From positions 1-55,311 of the IMG/VR virus record IMGVR_UViG_3300032032_000484: 55,311 nt of DNA; one strand, given 5' to 3'. The stretch comes from a virus. The notes below the pieces were generated by a model. That model was not told the DNA's origin and ran no database searches. It saw only the letters and a program-made list of their open reading frames with translations. Position numbers and translations under genes: made by a program. Below, in pieces: positions 1 to 8,072 of this stretch; within the stretch, counting starts at the first letter, position 1, and the number at the start of each line of letters is the position of its first letter.

Positions 1-487
1 AAAATGTATCGTCTCCATAAGGGTATTGTACAATGTATGTTTCTGGATATTCATTATAATGTTTCCATATATGTGTAGCATCTTTCCATAACATTACACT
101 AGAATTATAATTACTTAATGGAAACCCAGGCTGGTGTGGGAAGTCATGTATATTTAATTGTTCGTCACCTTTATCTTTCCACCATGTGTATACTATAACA
201 GGATTATCCACACAATAATCAAACAAATGATCTATATTCTTTTGTATTCTTATATCTAGATCTAAGTATAATATAGTACCCATATCTTTTAGCTGAAACA
301 ATTTTAATTTTTCCATATTACCGTCGGGTTCATGTTCCATATAAATAATCCCGATATCAGGATGTAATCCCTTAGGGTCATCCGTAACGCAAACATAGTT
401 ATACTTGCCTTCGGTATGTTCATAGATAGAATTAACAGCATCTGAGCTGTATTTCTCACCATATTTTAATGTTAAAATAGTTTTCAT
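1..487 (-). CDS. Glycosyltransferase-like protein, partial (C-terminus outside window)
   Basis: Reading the minus strand from an ATG at 487 gives an open frame to the window edge (162 codons and counting). It starts MKTILTLKYGEKYSSDA and contains TILYLDLDIRI at about residues 92-102, a DxD-type motif on a predicted beta strand as in nucleotide-sugar-dependent GT-A glycosyltransferases (GT8-like). A segment NYNSSVMLWKD follows, resembling the acceptor-side N/S-rich loop of that fold. The gene runs opposite to almost everything else here and shares a divergent intergenic region with the structural gene at 545. The likely role is sugar transfer to a host or phage glycan or to modified DNA; the substrate cannot be read. 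Fold moderately sure, function tentative. Confidence 0.6.
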   Translation of the reverse strand, partial: MKTILTLKYGEKYSSDAVNSIYEHTEGKYNYVCVTDDPKGLHPDIGIIYMEHEPDGNMEKLKLFQLKDMGTILYLDLDIRIQKNIDHLFDYCVDNPVIVYTWWKDKGDEQLNIHDFPHQPGFPLSNYNSSVMLWKDATHIWKHYNEYPETYIVQYPYGDDTF

Positions 488-503
488 TGTAATCACTTTT
501 ATT

Positions 504-511
504 TATAAATA
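504..511 (+). promoter_or_regulatory. Late promoter, TATAAATA
   Basis: Exact match to the T4 late-promoter -10 element TATAAATA, 33 nt before the ATG of the structural gene at 545. T4-type late promoters are read by gp55-programmed RNA polymerase, and gp55 is encoded at 22602. No -35 box is expected. Confidence 0.7.
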
Positions 512-544
512 AGACTATACACGATATTTTAGAGATAGGAATTA

Positions 545-874
545 ATGGCAACCGTTTCAAATGTAGTAATAGATCAAGGCACGACCTTCAGTTTGGAGTT
601 AAATCTAACGAACGATGACGCTAGCGCTAAAGATCTAACTAATTATACAGTAACTTCACAGATGAGAAAATCTTTTGAAGCTACAACTGCTACAGATTTT
701 ACAACGGCAAAAGTTAATTCTACAGGTAAGATAACAATTTCTTTAACAGCAGTAGAAACAGCAGCTGTTAAAGCAGGAAGATATGTTTATGATATTGAGA
801 TAGCCTCAAGCTCAGAAACATTAAGAGTTTTAGAGGGAATAGTAACTGTAACACCAAATGTTACAAGAGCATAG
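545..874 (+). CDS. Putative virion structural protein
   Basis: A 109-residue protein starting MATVSNVVIDQGTTFSLELNL. It is Thr/Ser/Val-rich with alternating beta-strand character throughout and no membrane segment. The N-terminal 'dQGttfsl.lnl...dg...dLt.y.v..qmR' pattern resembles the N-terminal beta-sandwich of phage baseplate/receptor-binding adaptors (BppU-N-like), which is an inference from pattern only. It is first in the tail-fibre cluster and sits directly behind a TATAAATA late promoter, consistent with a virion component. Specific position in the tail is unknown. Confidence 0.6.
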   Translation: MATVSNVVIDQGTTFSLELNLTNDDASAKDLTNYTVTSQMRKSFEATTATDFTTAKVNSTGKITISLTAVETAAVKAGRYVYDIEIASSSETLRVLEGIVTVTPNVTRA

Positions 875-884
875 GAGATAAAAG

Positions 885-1142
885 ATGGCAGTTAATGTAA
901 ACGCTACACAGAACCCAGTATCGGTATCCGTATCTACTGGTAGTACTAGAGTCGTTACAACTACCACAACTCAAAGCCAGGTTGCAACTTCAACAACCAT
1001 TGACAACTTGTCTGGAATAGATACAAGTGCTAAACAAAATGGTTACACTCTAGTATATGATGGCACCAGTGGGAAGTGGGAGGCAGCTCCAGCATCGTCT
1101 GTAGCAGCTTCAATTACTTCCATTGATGGTGGTACTTTTTAG
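885..1142 (+). CDS. Small structural protein with C-terminal DGGTF motif
   Basis: An 85-residue, Thr/Ser/Val-rich protein preceded by GGAGATAAAAG. The N-terminal half is low-complexity beta (VSVSVSTGSTRVVTTTTT). The middle has NLSGIDTSAKQNGYTLVYDGTSGKWEA, a pattern common in marine phage fibre proteins. It ends in SIDGGTF, a tail nearly identical to the C-termini of the proteins at 1202-2596 (VDGGTY) and 3336-3590 (SIDGGTY). The neighbourhood and composition support a minor virion or fibre role; no enzyme motif is present. Confidence 0.55.
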   Translation: MAVNVNATQNPVSVSVSTGSTRVVTTTTTQSQVATSTTIDNLSGIDTSAKQNGYTLVYDGTSGKWEAAPASSVAASITSIDGGTF

Positions 1143-1201
1143 AATGATATAAAGCTTTATATTATATAATATTTAAAAGACATTTAACTAGGAGAAAATA
1201 A

Positions 1202-2596
1202 ATGGCAACAACAATTCAAATCAAAAGATCTACAGGATCGGCAGCTCCAGCAGCCTCGGACTTAGTAGAAGGTGAATTGGCTTATGCTGAAGATAGATCC
1301 GGTTCTGGTGCTTCTGCTAAATTATATGTTTCATCTATAGATTCAGGTGGTAACGAAGCTATCCAAGCAATTGGAGGTAAGTACTACACAGATCTAGTTG
1401 ACGCAGCGACGAATGCTAATACAGCATCAACGCTTGTTAAAAGAGATGGCTCAGGTAACATTATAGTAGGCGCAGTAACAGGAAATCTAACTGGAGACGT
1501 AACAGGTAGCATTGCAGGCGCAACAGCTAACATGACAGGTCTAGTTACTTTCGGATCACTAACTGATGGCACAATTACAGCCACAGCATTTGTTGATGAG
1601 GACGATATGACTAGCGATAGTGCTACACTTATCCCAACTCAACAATCAGTTAAAGCCTATGTAGATGCTCAAGCACACATGACAGACGTCGGCATTGCCG
1701 GTGACTCTGGTACTGGAGCAATTACAGATGCAGAAACATTCACCCTAACAGGTGGAACAGGTATCACAACAGCGGTATCGGGTAACGCAGTTACTCACAC
1801 ATTGGATAACACAGCAGTATCAGCAGGATCATATGGTTCAGCAAGTACTATTCCTGTTATCACAGTTGACGCTCAAGGTAGACTTACAGCAGTATCAACA
1901 GCATCTACAAGTTCAGCATTAACAATTGGAGCCGATAGTGGTTCTGATGATGTTGTAACAGTAGGTACAGATACTCTTAACTTTACGGGTACAGCTAACG
2001 AAATTGAAACAACAGTTTCAAATAACACTATAACTATTGGATTACCAGACGATGTTACTATTGGCGGAAACGCTACAGTTTCAGGTAACCTAACAGTATC
2101 AGGAACTACAACAACTGTAGACTCCACAACACTATCCGTTGCAGATCCATTGATCTCATTAGCTACAGGCAACAATTCATCTGATGTCGTTGACATTGGT
2201 TTGTATGGTTTGTTTGATACTAGTGGTTCAAAAGACTTATACGGGGGTTTATTTAGAGACGCTAATGATTCCGGTAAATGGAAAATATTTAAGGACCTAG
2301 AATCTGCACCTACTACTACTGTTAATACAAGTGGTACAGGTTATGCAGTTGGTACTTTAGTAGCAAACATTGAATCAGCTTCAGCAACTATTACAGGCGG
2401 TACTATAACTGGTATCACAGATTTAGTAGTAGCAGATGGTGGTACAGGTGTTGGTTCATTTACAAGTAAAGGTATACTTTACGGTAATGGAACAGGTGTT
2501 TTACAAGTCACAGCAGCAGGCTCAGAAGGACAAGTTCTTCAGGCAGGCTCAGGAGGCACTCCAGAATTTGGTGGTGTTGATGGCGGAACCTATTAA
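1202..2596 (+). CDS. Tail fibre / adhesin-type structural protein
   Basis: 464 residues. The N-terminus (MATTIQIKRSTGSAAPAASDLVEGELAYAEDR) matches the beta-rich adaptor found at the head of many phage fibre proteins (Mtd-N-like: 'iqiKRsT....P...dL..GElay'). The rest is Gly/Thr/Ser/Ala-rich repeat with fibre-type segments: LTGDVTGSIAG near 100, ITVDAQGRLTAVS near 220, and GNLTVSGTTTTVDSTTLSVADP near 295, the last of which recurs in the protein at 3604-5058. The C-terminus ends GVDGGTY. The likely role is distal or side-fibre host recognition. GGAG precedes the ATG. Structural assignment is firm; which fibre is unknown. Confidence 0.75.
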   Translation: MATTIQIKRSTGSAAPAASDLVEGELAYAEDRSGSGASAKLYVSSIDSGGNEAIQAIGGKYYTDLVDAATNANTASTLVKRDGSGNIIVGAVTGNLTGDVTGSIAGATANMTGLVTFGSLTDGTITATAFVDEDDMTSDSATLIPTQQSVKAYVDAQAHMTDVGIAGDSGTGAITDAETFTLTGGTGITTAVSGNAVTHTLDNTAVSAGSYGSASTIPVITVDAQGRLTAVSTASTSSALTIGADSGSDDVVTVGTDTLNFTGTANEIETTVSNNTITIGLPDDVTIGGNATVSGNLTVSGTTTTVDSTTLSVADPLISLATGNNSSDVVDIGLYGLFDTSGSKDLYGGLFRDANDSGKWKIFKDLESAPTTTVNTSGTGYAVGTLVANIESASATITGGTITGITDLVVADGGTGVGSFTSKGILYGNGTGVLQVTAAGSEGQVLQAGSGGTPEFGGVDGGTY

Positions 2597-2614
2597 TATT
2601 AAGGGATAATTGAA

Positions 2615-2986
2615 ATGGACGAACAACTACTTAATGAATATATTAATAACTTGGCAAATCAGGTTAATACCCTGACCCAAGAAAACATTTTACTTAAAAC
2701 TAGACTTAGTCTTTTAGAGAAAAGGGAACAAGAGAGGTTGGCAGTGGAAGAGAAGAAGGAAATACAAACTAATCCGGCACCAGAGAGTAGTTACTCTCAA
2801 CCGCCAGAAGTTAAACCAGAACCACAGCCTGAAAAGCCAGTGGTCGAGGAACCTTCTCCAGAGCCTGAACCTTCACCTAGACAACAGGTGAAGATGACAC
2901 GAGGTCCAAGACCAAAAGGATATAATCCTAGAGTTGATGGACCCAGACCTTTAATCCCAGATACTAAAAGCGAGTCACAACAATAA
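2615..2986 (+). CDS. Coiled-coil plus proline/glutamate-rich protein, unknown function
   Basis: 123 residues in two parts. Residues about 1-50 form a predicted heptad coiled coil (LLNEYINNLANQVNTLTQENILLKTRLSLLEKR). Residues 55-123 are a disordered Pro/Glu stretch (PPEVKPEPQPEKP, EEPSPEPEPSPRQ) ending in a basic patch (TRGPRPKGYNPR). It lies between two fibre genes, 18 nt after the previous stop. A trimeric coiled coil with a flexible tail would suit a fibre connector or chaperone, but this is inference only; I do not recognise a family. Confidence 0.5.
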   Translation: MDEQLLNEYINNLANQVNTLTQENILLKTRLSLLEKREQERLAVEEKKEIQTNPAPESSYSQPPEVKPEPQPEKPVVEEPSPEPEPSPRQQVKMTRGPRPKGYNPRVDGPRPLIPDTKSESQQ

Positions 2987-3000
2987 CAGAGGAATAATAA

Positions 3001-3321
3001 ATGGCAACAGTTATTAAAATTAAAAAGTCGGAAACAGCTAATGCTGTTCCTACTACCTCGGATTTAGCGGTTGGAGAAGTAGCCCTTAATACAGCAGACA
3101 AGGTTGCTTTTGTAAGAGATTCAACAGATAGCATAGTTAAATTTGCAAATTACGCAGAGAAAAACTTAGCATTAGAATTTCCTACAGGAGATTATGGTTC
3201 AGTAGCATCGGCATTAGCCACAGATGCTTTTGGTCAAACCATTGAAGTCATATATGACTTACAAACCTCAATTCAGTATAGGGTTGCGACAGAAGACTTA
3301 GGTTCAGATTCATCAGTATAA
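3001..3321 (+). CDS. Fibre-type structural protein with N-terminal adaptor
   Basis: 106 residues starting MATVIKIKKSETANAVPTTSDL, then AVGEVALNTADKVAFVRDSTDSIVKFAN. This is the same adaptor pattern ('ikiKkS....P...dL.vGE.alN..d...fv.d....iv') as in its neighbours at 1202, 3336 and 3604. The remaining roughly 45 residues are unassigned and lack the long Gly/Thr repeats of full fibres. It is preceded by AGAGGAATAATAA. It is probably a short fibre or fibre-associated adaptor; the exact role is unknown. Confidence 0.6.
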   Translation: MATVIKIKKSETANAVPTTSDLAVGEVALNTADKVAFVRDSTDSIVKFANYAEKNLALEFPTGDYGSVASALATDAFGQTIEVIYDLQTSIQYRVATEDLGSDSSV

Positions 3322-3335
3322 CAAGGAGACTATAG

Positions 3336-3590
3336 ATGGCAGTTACAGTACAGTTTAGAAGGGGAACAACAGCTCAGAACAATGCGTTCACGGGTTCTGT
3401 TGGTGAGCTTTCAATAAACACAACAACCAATACTATTAGGGTCCATGATGGGAGTACAGCAGGCGGGCATGAGCTTATGAAAGCTGATGCCACAAATATT
3501 GATGGGAATGTTCCAATAGGAAACATTTCCGGAACAATATCAGCTAGCGCATTGGATGATGGGTCTAGCATAGACGGCGGAACATATTAA
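3336..3590 (+). CDS. Short fibre protein with Mtd-N-like domain and DGGTY tail
   Basis: 84 residues. Residues 1-50 (VQFRRGTTAQNNAFTGSVGEL, then NTIRVHDGSTAGGHEL) are a clear match to the N-terminal beta domain seen in the major tropism determinant and many phage fibres, and are near-identical in pattern to the start of the next gene (3604). The C-terminus ends SSIDGGTY. It looks like a fibre reduced to its attachment domain and terminal motif. Tandem duplication with the next gene is likely. SD AAGGAGAC precedes the ATG. Confidence 0.65.
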   Translation: MAVTVQFRRGTTAQNNAFTGSVGELSINTTTNTIRVHDGSTAGGHELMKADATNIDGNVPIGNISGTISASALDDGSSIDGGTY

Positions 3591-3603
3591 TTAGGAGACA
3601 AAA

Positions 3604-5058
3604 ATGCCAACACAAGTACAATTAAGAAGAGGAACTACTACACAAAATAATTCCTTTACTGGTGCGGTAGGTGAACTTTCCGTAGACACTACGCTAGATA
3701 CAGTCCGAGTACATGATGGTTCAACAGCAGGCGGACATAGACTTGCCAAATATTCAGACATAAGTGCTGGAGATATTACGGCGGTTGTAGCAGGCACAGG
3801 ACTATCAGGAGGAGCAACTAGCGGAAGTGCTACAGTATCACTTTCCCACTTAGGCTTAGAAAGCCTTTCAGACCCGAATGATGACAGAATTTTATTCTGG
3901 GATGATTCAGCAGGCGCTTCAGCGTTTTTAGATATAGGTTCAGGCCTAGCAATATCTGGAACGACATTAGCAGCGTCAACACAAACGAGCTTAGCAGATG
4001 CAGATGCAGATACTAAGATTCAACTAGAAGAAAGCAGCGACGAAGATACAATTAGATTCGACGCAGCAGGAACAGAAGTTATGAAGGTAACTTCAACAGG
4101 ACTATTCCCAAGCGCAGATGATACATTTGCACTAGGGGCAGCTAACTTACAATGGAGTGATGTTTATGTAGGTCCTGGTTCACTATATGTTAATGGACAA
4201 AAAGTATTAGAAGATTCCTCAGGTTCAATTGTTGTATCTGCGGACTCTAACCAAAATGTTAGTGTACAAACATCAGGCTCAGGTAATGTCGAATTAGACG
4301 CTACAGGAACTGGTCTTGTTGCAGTTAAAAGCACATTACAAATTGAGGACGGTAGTAATATTACTAACTCAGCAGGTAATGGACTTACATTTGGTTCAGG
4401 TCTAATATCAGATTCACTTACATCAAGATCTACAAATACTAATTTAGTATTAGCTGGTAACGGCTCAGGGATTGTACAAGTAAGTGATGCCTTAACAGTA
4501 ACAGGAAACCTTACAGTACAAGGAACAACCTCAACAGTAGAATCTACAACTTTAACAGTTGCAGATAAAAACATCACCGTAGCTCAAGGTGCAGCGGACG
4601 CAGCAGCAGCCAACGGAGCAGGACTTACAGTAGATGGAGCGTCAGCAACATTAACTTATACTTCTGCAGATGATAGATGGAACTTTAACAAATCCTTAAA
4701 CGCTACCTTAATTGGTAATGTTACAGGTAATGTTACAGGTAATGTTAGTGGAAGTTCTGGTTCAACAACAGGTAACGCAGCAACTGCTACAACAGCAGCG
4801 GCTTTAACTACAGCAAGGACTCTATCATTTACAGGTGATGTAACTGGTACAGGAGACTTTGACGGATCAGGTAACTTAGCAACAGCATTAACTATTGCAG
4901 CTAATAGTGTTGCTTTAGGTACAGATACAACAGGGAATTATATGGCGCAAGTAAGTGGAGGAGATGGTATTACTATTTCTCACTCACAGGGAGAGGGCTC
5001 AACAGCTACAATCACTGGTACAGCAATATATGATTCAAGTGGAACAAAATTAAATTAA
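3604..5058 (+). CDS. Tail fibre protein with Mtd-N-like adaptor
   Basis: 484 residues. The N-terminus (VQLRRGTTTQNNSFTGAVGEL, then DTVRVHDGSTAGGHRLAKYSD) is the same adaptor as in the gene just upstream. The body holds Gly/Thr/Ser/Ala repeats, including LQWSDVYVGPGSLYVNGQKV near 185, GNLTVQGTTSTVESTTLTVADK near 300 (shared with the protein at 1202) and a triple GNVTGN repeat near 372. There is no DGGTY tail; it ends YDSSGTKLN. It is the last fibre gene before the neck gene gp13. A host-recognition fibre is likely; the receptor is unknown. Confidence 0.75.
   Translation: MPTQVQLRRGTTTQNNSFTGAVGELSVDTTLDTVRVHDGSTAGGHRLAKYSDISAGDITAVVAGTGLSGGATSGSATVSLSHLGLESLSDPNDDRILFWDDSAGASAFLDIGSGLAISGTTLAASTQTSLADADADTKIQLEESSDEDTIRFDAAGTEVMKVTSTGLFPSADDTFALGAANLQWSDVYVGPGSLYVNGQKVLEDSSGSIVVSADSNQNVSVQTSGSGNVELDATGTGLVAVKSTLQIEDGSNITNSAGNGLTFGSGLISDSLTSRSTNTNLVLAGNGSGIVQVSDALTVTGNLTVQGTTSTVESTTLTVADKNITVAQGAADAAAANGAGLTVDGASATLTYTSADDRWNFNKSLNATLIGNVTGNVTGNVSGSSGSTTGNAATATTAAALTTARTLSFTGDVTGTGDFDGSGNLATALTIAANSVALGTDTTGNYMAQVSGGDGITISHSQGEGSTATITGTAIYDSSGTKLN
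4714..4749 (+). repeat. 12-bp tandem repeat inside fibre gene (3 copies)
   Basis: GGTAATGTTACA occurs at 4714 and 4726, followed by GGTAATGTTAGT at 4738. The unit is in frame and encodes GNVT/GNVS. It could expand or contract by slippage and change fibre length without a frameshift. Confidence 0.8.
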
Positions 5059-5069
5059 GGTAGACGCAG

Positions 5070-6047
5070 ATGGCTTTAGCAAGTAGAATAGATTTACAGG
5101 ATTATTGTCTAAGAAGACTTGGACACCCTGTAATTGAAATTAATGTTGACGACGCACAACTCTCAGATCGTTTAGACGATTCTTTGCAGTTTTTTCAAGA
5201 GTATCATTTCGATGGAGTCGAAAGGACTTATGTCAAACATGAAGTTACAGGGTCTAAGCTAAAGTTAACTGCTAACCTTGGTGGTAATTTTACTAAGGGA
5301 GACATCTTAACAGGTGGAACTTCCGGTGCAACTGCAGAATTTTATCAAACAGATTCTACAGCACAATTTTTAGAATTTGAACAAGTTAGATCAGGAACTT
5401 TTGTAGCATCTGAAACCGTAACAGGTAGTATATCAGGAGCCACAGCAACAATAAGCGCTACGGATTTTTATACTAAAGGAGATATTGAAAACGGATATTT
5501 TCCAGTAAGTAACAATATCATAGGTATAACCCGGGTCTTTAATTTTGGTGGAGCAGCCACAAACAATACAAAAGATGGACAACTGTTTGATTTAATGTAT
5601 CAGTTTAGAATGAATGATCTATATAATTTAATGGGAGCAGACATGATATATTATTCAGTCGTGCAAACTCATTTATCAACATTAGAACAACTGTTAGTAG
5701 GACAACGACAAATTCGTTGGAATAGAAAAACAGATAGACTTTATGTAGATACAGATTGGGATAAGACATATAATATAGGCGACTTTATAGTAGCTGAGGC
5801 TTATGCTATCTTAGATCCTAATACATATACAGAGGTTTATGACGATATGTTCTTAAAGAAATATACAACAGCATTATTTAAAAAACAATGGGGCGATAAT
5901 CTGAAGAAATTTGCAGGTATTCAAATGCCAGGTGGTGTGACTTTAAACGGAGAAACCATTTACAACGAGGCAGTACAAGAGATACAAGCAATTGAACAGG
6001 AGATGCAACTTAAATACGAATTACCTCCTCAATTTATGATAGGTTAA
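5070..6047 (+). CDS. gp13: Neck protein gp13
   Basis: 325 residues, close to T4 gp13 (309). The start MALASRIDLQDYCLRRLGHPVIEINV, followed by 'DDAQLSDRLDDSLQFFQEYHFDG', is characteristic of gp13 of marine T4-like phages. Residues about 60-130 form a beta-rich Gly/Thr insertion (GDILTGGTSGATAEF, ETVTGSISGATATI) inside the otherwise helical protein. gp13 joins gp14 in the collar at the head-tail junction after packaging. It is followed 3 nt later by gp14 and starts the collinear gp13-gp17 block. Confidence is high from sequence pattern plus gene order. Confidence 0.85.
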   Translation: MALASRIDLQDYCLRRLGHPVIEINVDDAQLSDRLDDSLQFFQEYHFDGVERTYVKHEVTGSKLKLTANLGGNFTKGDILTGGTSGATAEFYQTDSTAQFLEFEQVRSGTFVASETVTGSISGATATISATDFYTKGDIENGYFPVSNNIIGITRVFNFGGAATNNTKDGQLFDLMYQFRMNDLYNLMGADMIYYSVVQTHLSTLEQLLVGQRQIRWNRKTDRLYVDTDWDKTYNIGDFIVAEAYAILDPNTYTEVYDDMFLKKYTTALFKKQWGDNLKKFAGIQMPGGVTLNGETIYNEAVQEIQAIEQEMQLKYELPPQFMIG

Positions 6048-6050
6048 CAC

Positions 6051-6800
6051 ATGGCCACAAATTTTTATTTCCAAAATGGCGGTGGTATAGGACAAACAGG
6101 TGAACAGCGCCTAATAGAAGATCTTATTATCGAAAGTCTTAAAATATACGGACACGATACTTACTACTTGCCTAGAACAATAGTAAACAAAGATGATATC
6201 TTTGACGAAGATGCTTTGTCCAGATTTACACAGGCATATCCTTTAGAAATGTACTTAGAAAATGTACAAGGGTTTGAAGGACAGGGAGATATATTCACAA
6301 GATTTGGTATGGAAGTTCGAGATCAAGCAACTTTCGTATTAGCAAAAAGACGCTGGGAAGACATGGTTACAAGGCAAGGGCCTGATGTATCTAGAAAAGC
6401 TAGACCAGTGGAAGGTGACTTAATATATTTTGATAGAACAAAATCCTTATTTGAAATTAAGTATGTAGATTTTCAAAATCCGTTTTATCAAGCAAATCAA
6501 ATTTATGTATTTAAATTAACTTGTGAACTGTTCGAGTACAGCTCAGAAGATTTAGACACAGGTATTGCAACAATAGATGCGATAGAAACAAAATACTCTC
6601 AAGATATGTTAGAGTATCAATTTAAAAAGGAAGATGGCGGTTTGTTCTTAAAAGAAGATAGTGGTAGTTTAATTACAGAGGCATACCAAACATCTGTATC
6701 AGAGCCAATTGATAATGCAGACTTTGATAACTTATTAACACTAGAAGGTATACTAGACTTTAGCGAGTCTAATCCGTTTGGTGAGATAGGAGGCTCGTAA
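6051..6800 (+). CDS. gp14: Neck protein gp14
   Basis: 249 residues (T4 gp14 is 256). Diagnostic features are MATNFYFQNGGGIGQTGEQRL near the start, then LIIESLKIYGHDTYYLPRT, typical of gp14 in marine T4-like phages. gp14 assembles with gp13 to complete the neck to which whiskers and the finished tail attach. It lies 3 nt after gp13, and its stop overlaps the start of gp15 (TAATG). Gene order gp13-gp14-gp15 supports the call. Confidence 0.85.
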   Translation: MATNFYFQNGGGIGQTGEQRLIEDLIIESLKIYGHDTYYLPRTIVNKDDIFDEDALSRFTQAYPLEMYLENVQGFEGQGDIFTRFGMEVRDQATFVLAKRRWEDMVTRQGPDVSRKARPVEGDLIYFDRTKSLFEIKYVDFQNPFYQANQIYVFKLTCELFEYSSEDLDTGIATIDAIETKYSQDMLEYQFKKEDGGLFLKEDSGSLITEAYQTSVSEPIDNADFDNLLTLEGILDFSESNPFGEIGGS

Positions 6801-7594
6801 TGTTTAAAGATAAAACATTTTATCACAGTCATATAAGAAAAGCTATCATAGCTTTTGGAACAATATTCAATGATATAAACATTGAAAGAAAGAATTCAGC
6901 AGGTGCAATAGCACAAACATTAAGAGTGCCTTTAGCGTACTCTACAAAACAAAAGTTTTTAACTAGGATTGCCAGAGTACCAGATACAAGTACAAGAGGG
7001 GAAGTAGCACTTACTTTACCTAGAATGGGATTTGAAATAAATGGTTTAAACTACGATCCAGGTAGAAAGGTAGCTCCTATAAATAGAACGAGAGTAGTAG
7101 GAACGGGAGACGATACTAGTACAGTTAGATCTGTATTTGCTTCTGCTCCATGGAACATGGATTTAGCATTATATATATTTGCGAAGAACCAAAATGATGG
7201 ATTAAATATAATAGAACAAGTACTTCCTTATTTTAATCCTGACTTTAATGTAACAATAAACGATCTCCCAGAAATGGGAATAAAAAGAGACATAAAAATA
7301 ACTTTAGATAATGTTAATTATGAAGACGAGTATGAAGGCGAGTTTGCAAACAGAATAAGTGTAATATGGACTTTGAATTTTACAATGAGGCTTAATTTCT
7401 ACAGCCATGTAGCTAATGTAGATGTTATTAAACAAGCAGTAATAGATGCATATAATGATCCAGAATTATCACTAGATAAAGTAGCACTCTCAAGCGGAAG
7501 AGCAAGGGTTAAAGCAACAGTTGATCCTCAATCTGCCACACCAGCCGATGAATATAAGTTCTTGGAGGAATTTGATGAAGCATTCGAAACATAG
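6800..7594 (+). CDS. gp15: Tail sheath stabiliser/terminator gp15
   Basis: 264 residues (T4 gp15 is 272). The N-terminus MFKDKTFYHSHIRKAIIAFGT, then IFNDINIERK, and the central LTLPRMGFEINGLNYDPGRK match the gp15 family. gp15 forms the hexameric ring ending the contracted-tail sheath and docks the tail to the neck. It overlaps gp14 by 1 nt and gp16 by 20 nt, indicating translational coupling. Confidence 0.85.
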   Translation: MFKDKTFYHSHIRKAIIAFGTIFNDINIERKNSAGAIAQTLRVPLAYSTKQKFLTRIARVPDTSTRGEVALTLPRMGFEINGLNYDPGRKVAPINRTRVVGTGDDTSTVRSVFASAPWNMDLALYIFAKNQNDGLNIIEQVLPYFNPDFNVTINDLPEMGIKRDIKITLDNVNYEDEYEGEFANRISVIWTLNFTMRLNFYSHVANVDVIKQAVIDAYNDPELSLDKVALSSGRARVKATVDPQSATPADEYKFLEEFDEAFET

Positions 7595-8072
7595 CGGGTT
7601 TGAAGAATTAGATAAGAGCTTTAATACAAAAGAAATAACAAAAGCTTTAGAAACTAATCTTAGAAAAACCGAAGAAGAGAGAAAACTCCCAGCAGTAGAC
7701 ATGTCAGAAGAAGACAAAGACATTCTACATGCCAAACAACAAGAAGAAGACTTACAATACGCTAGGAGTATGCTTAAACAGGCAGAGGCATTTAATGCTG
7801 AGGCAATAGAAGGCATATTACACATAGCAAGAAACTCAGACCAACCTAGAGCATACGAAGTAGCAGGTGGATTAATTAAAAATTTACAAGATAATGCTAA
7901 AGACATGTTAGATGTACACGAAAGACAAAAAAGAATAACAGATGACGGCACTAAGGGTAAGGGTAATATAAAAACACAGAACAACATGTTCGTAGGTAGT
8001 ACAAAGGAATTACTACAAGCATTAAAAGGCGAACAAGCCAAGTTAATAGAAGGTGAAGTGGACGATGGCTAG
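7575..8072 (+). CDS. gp16: Terminase small subunit gp16
   Basis: 165 residues from the ATG at 7575, chosen because TTGGAGGAATTTG lies just before it and the size equals T4 gp16 (164); an upstream in-frame TTG at 7521 is less likely. It is acidic and strongly helical with long amphipathic stretches (DKDILHAKQQEEDLQYARSML, LIKNLQDNAKDMLDVHERQKR), as expected for the ring-forming small terminase that regulates gp17 and recognises concatemeric DNA. It overlaps gp15 by 20 nt and gp17 by 8 nt. Confidence 0.8.
   Translation: MKHSKHSGFEELDKSFNTKEITKALETNLRKTEEERKLPAVDMSEEDKDILHAKQQEEDLQYARSMLKQAEAFNAEAIEGILHIARNSDQPRAYEVAGGLIKNLQDNAKDMLDVHERQKRITDDGTKGKGNIKTQNNMFVGSTKELLQALKGEQAKLIEGEVDDG

Noticed and set aside
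1384-2196. Minus-strand open frames inside the fibre gene
   Set aside because: They are antisense to a Thr/Ser/Ala-rich repeat gene, where codon bias opens the reverse frame; no SD and no recognisable protein.
7490-8041. 183-codon minus-strand frame opposite gp16
   Set aside because: Exactly antisense to the terminase small subunit, Ser/Leu/Cys-rich, no SD.
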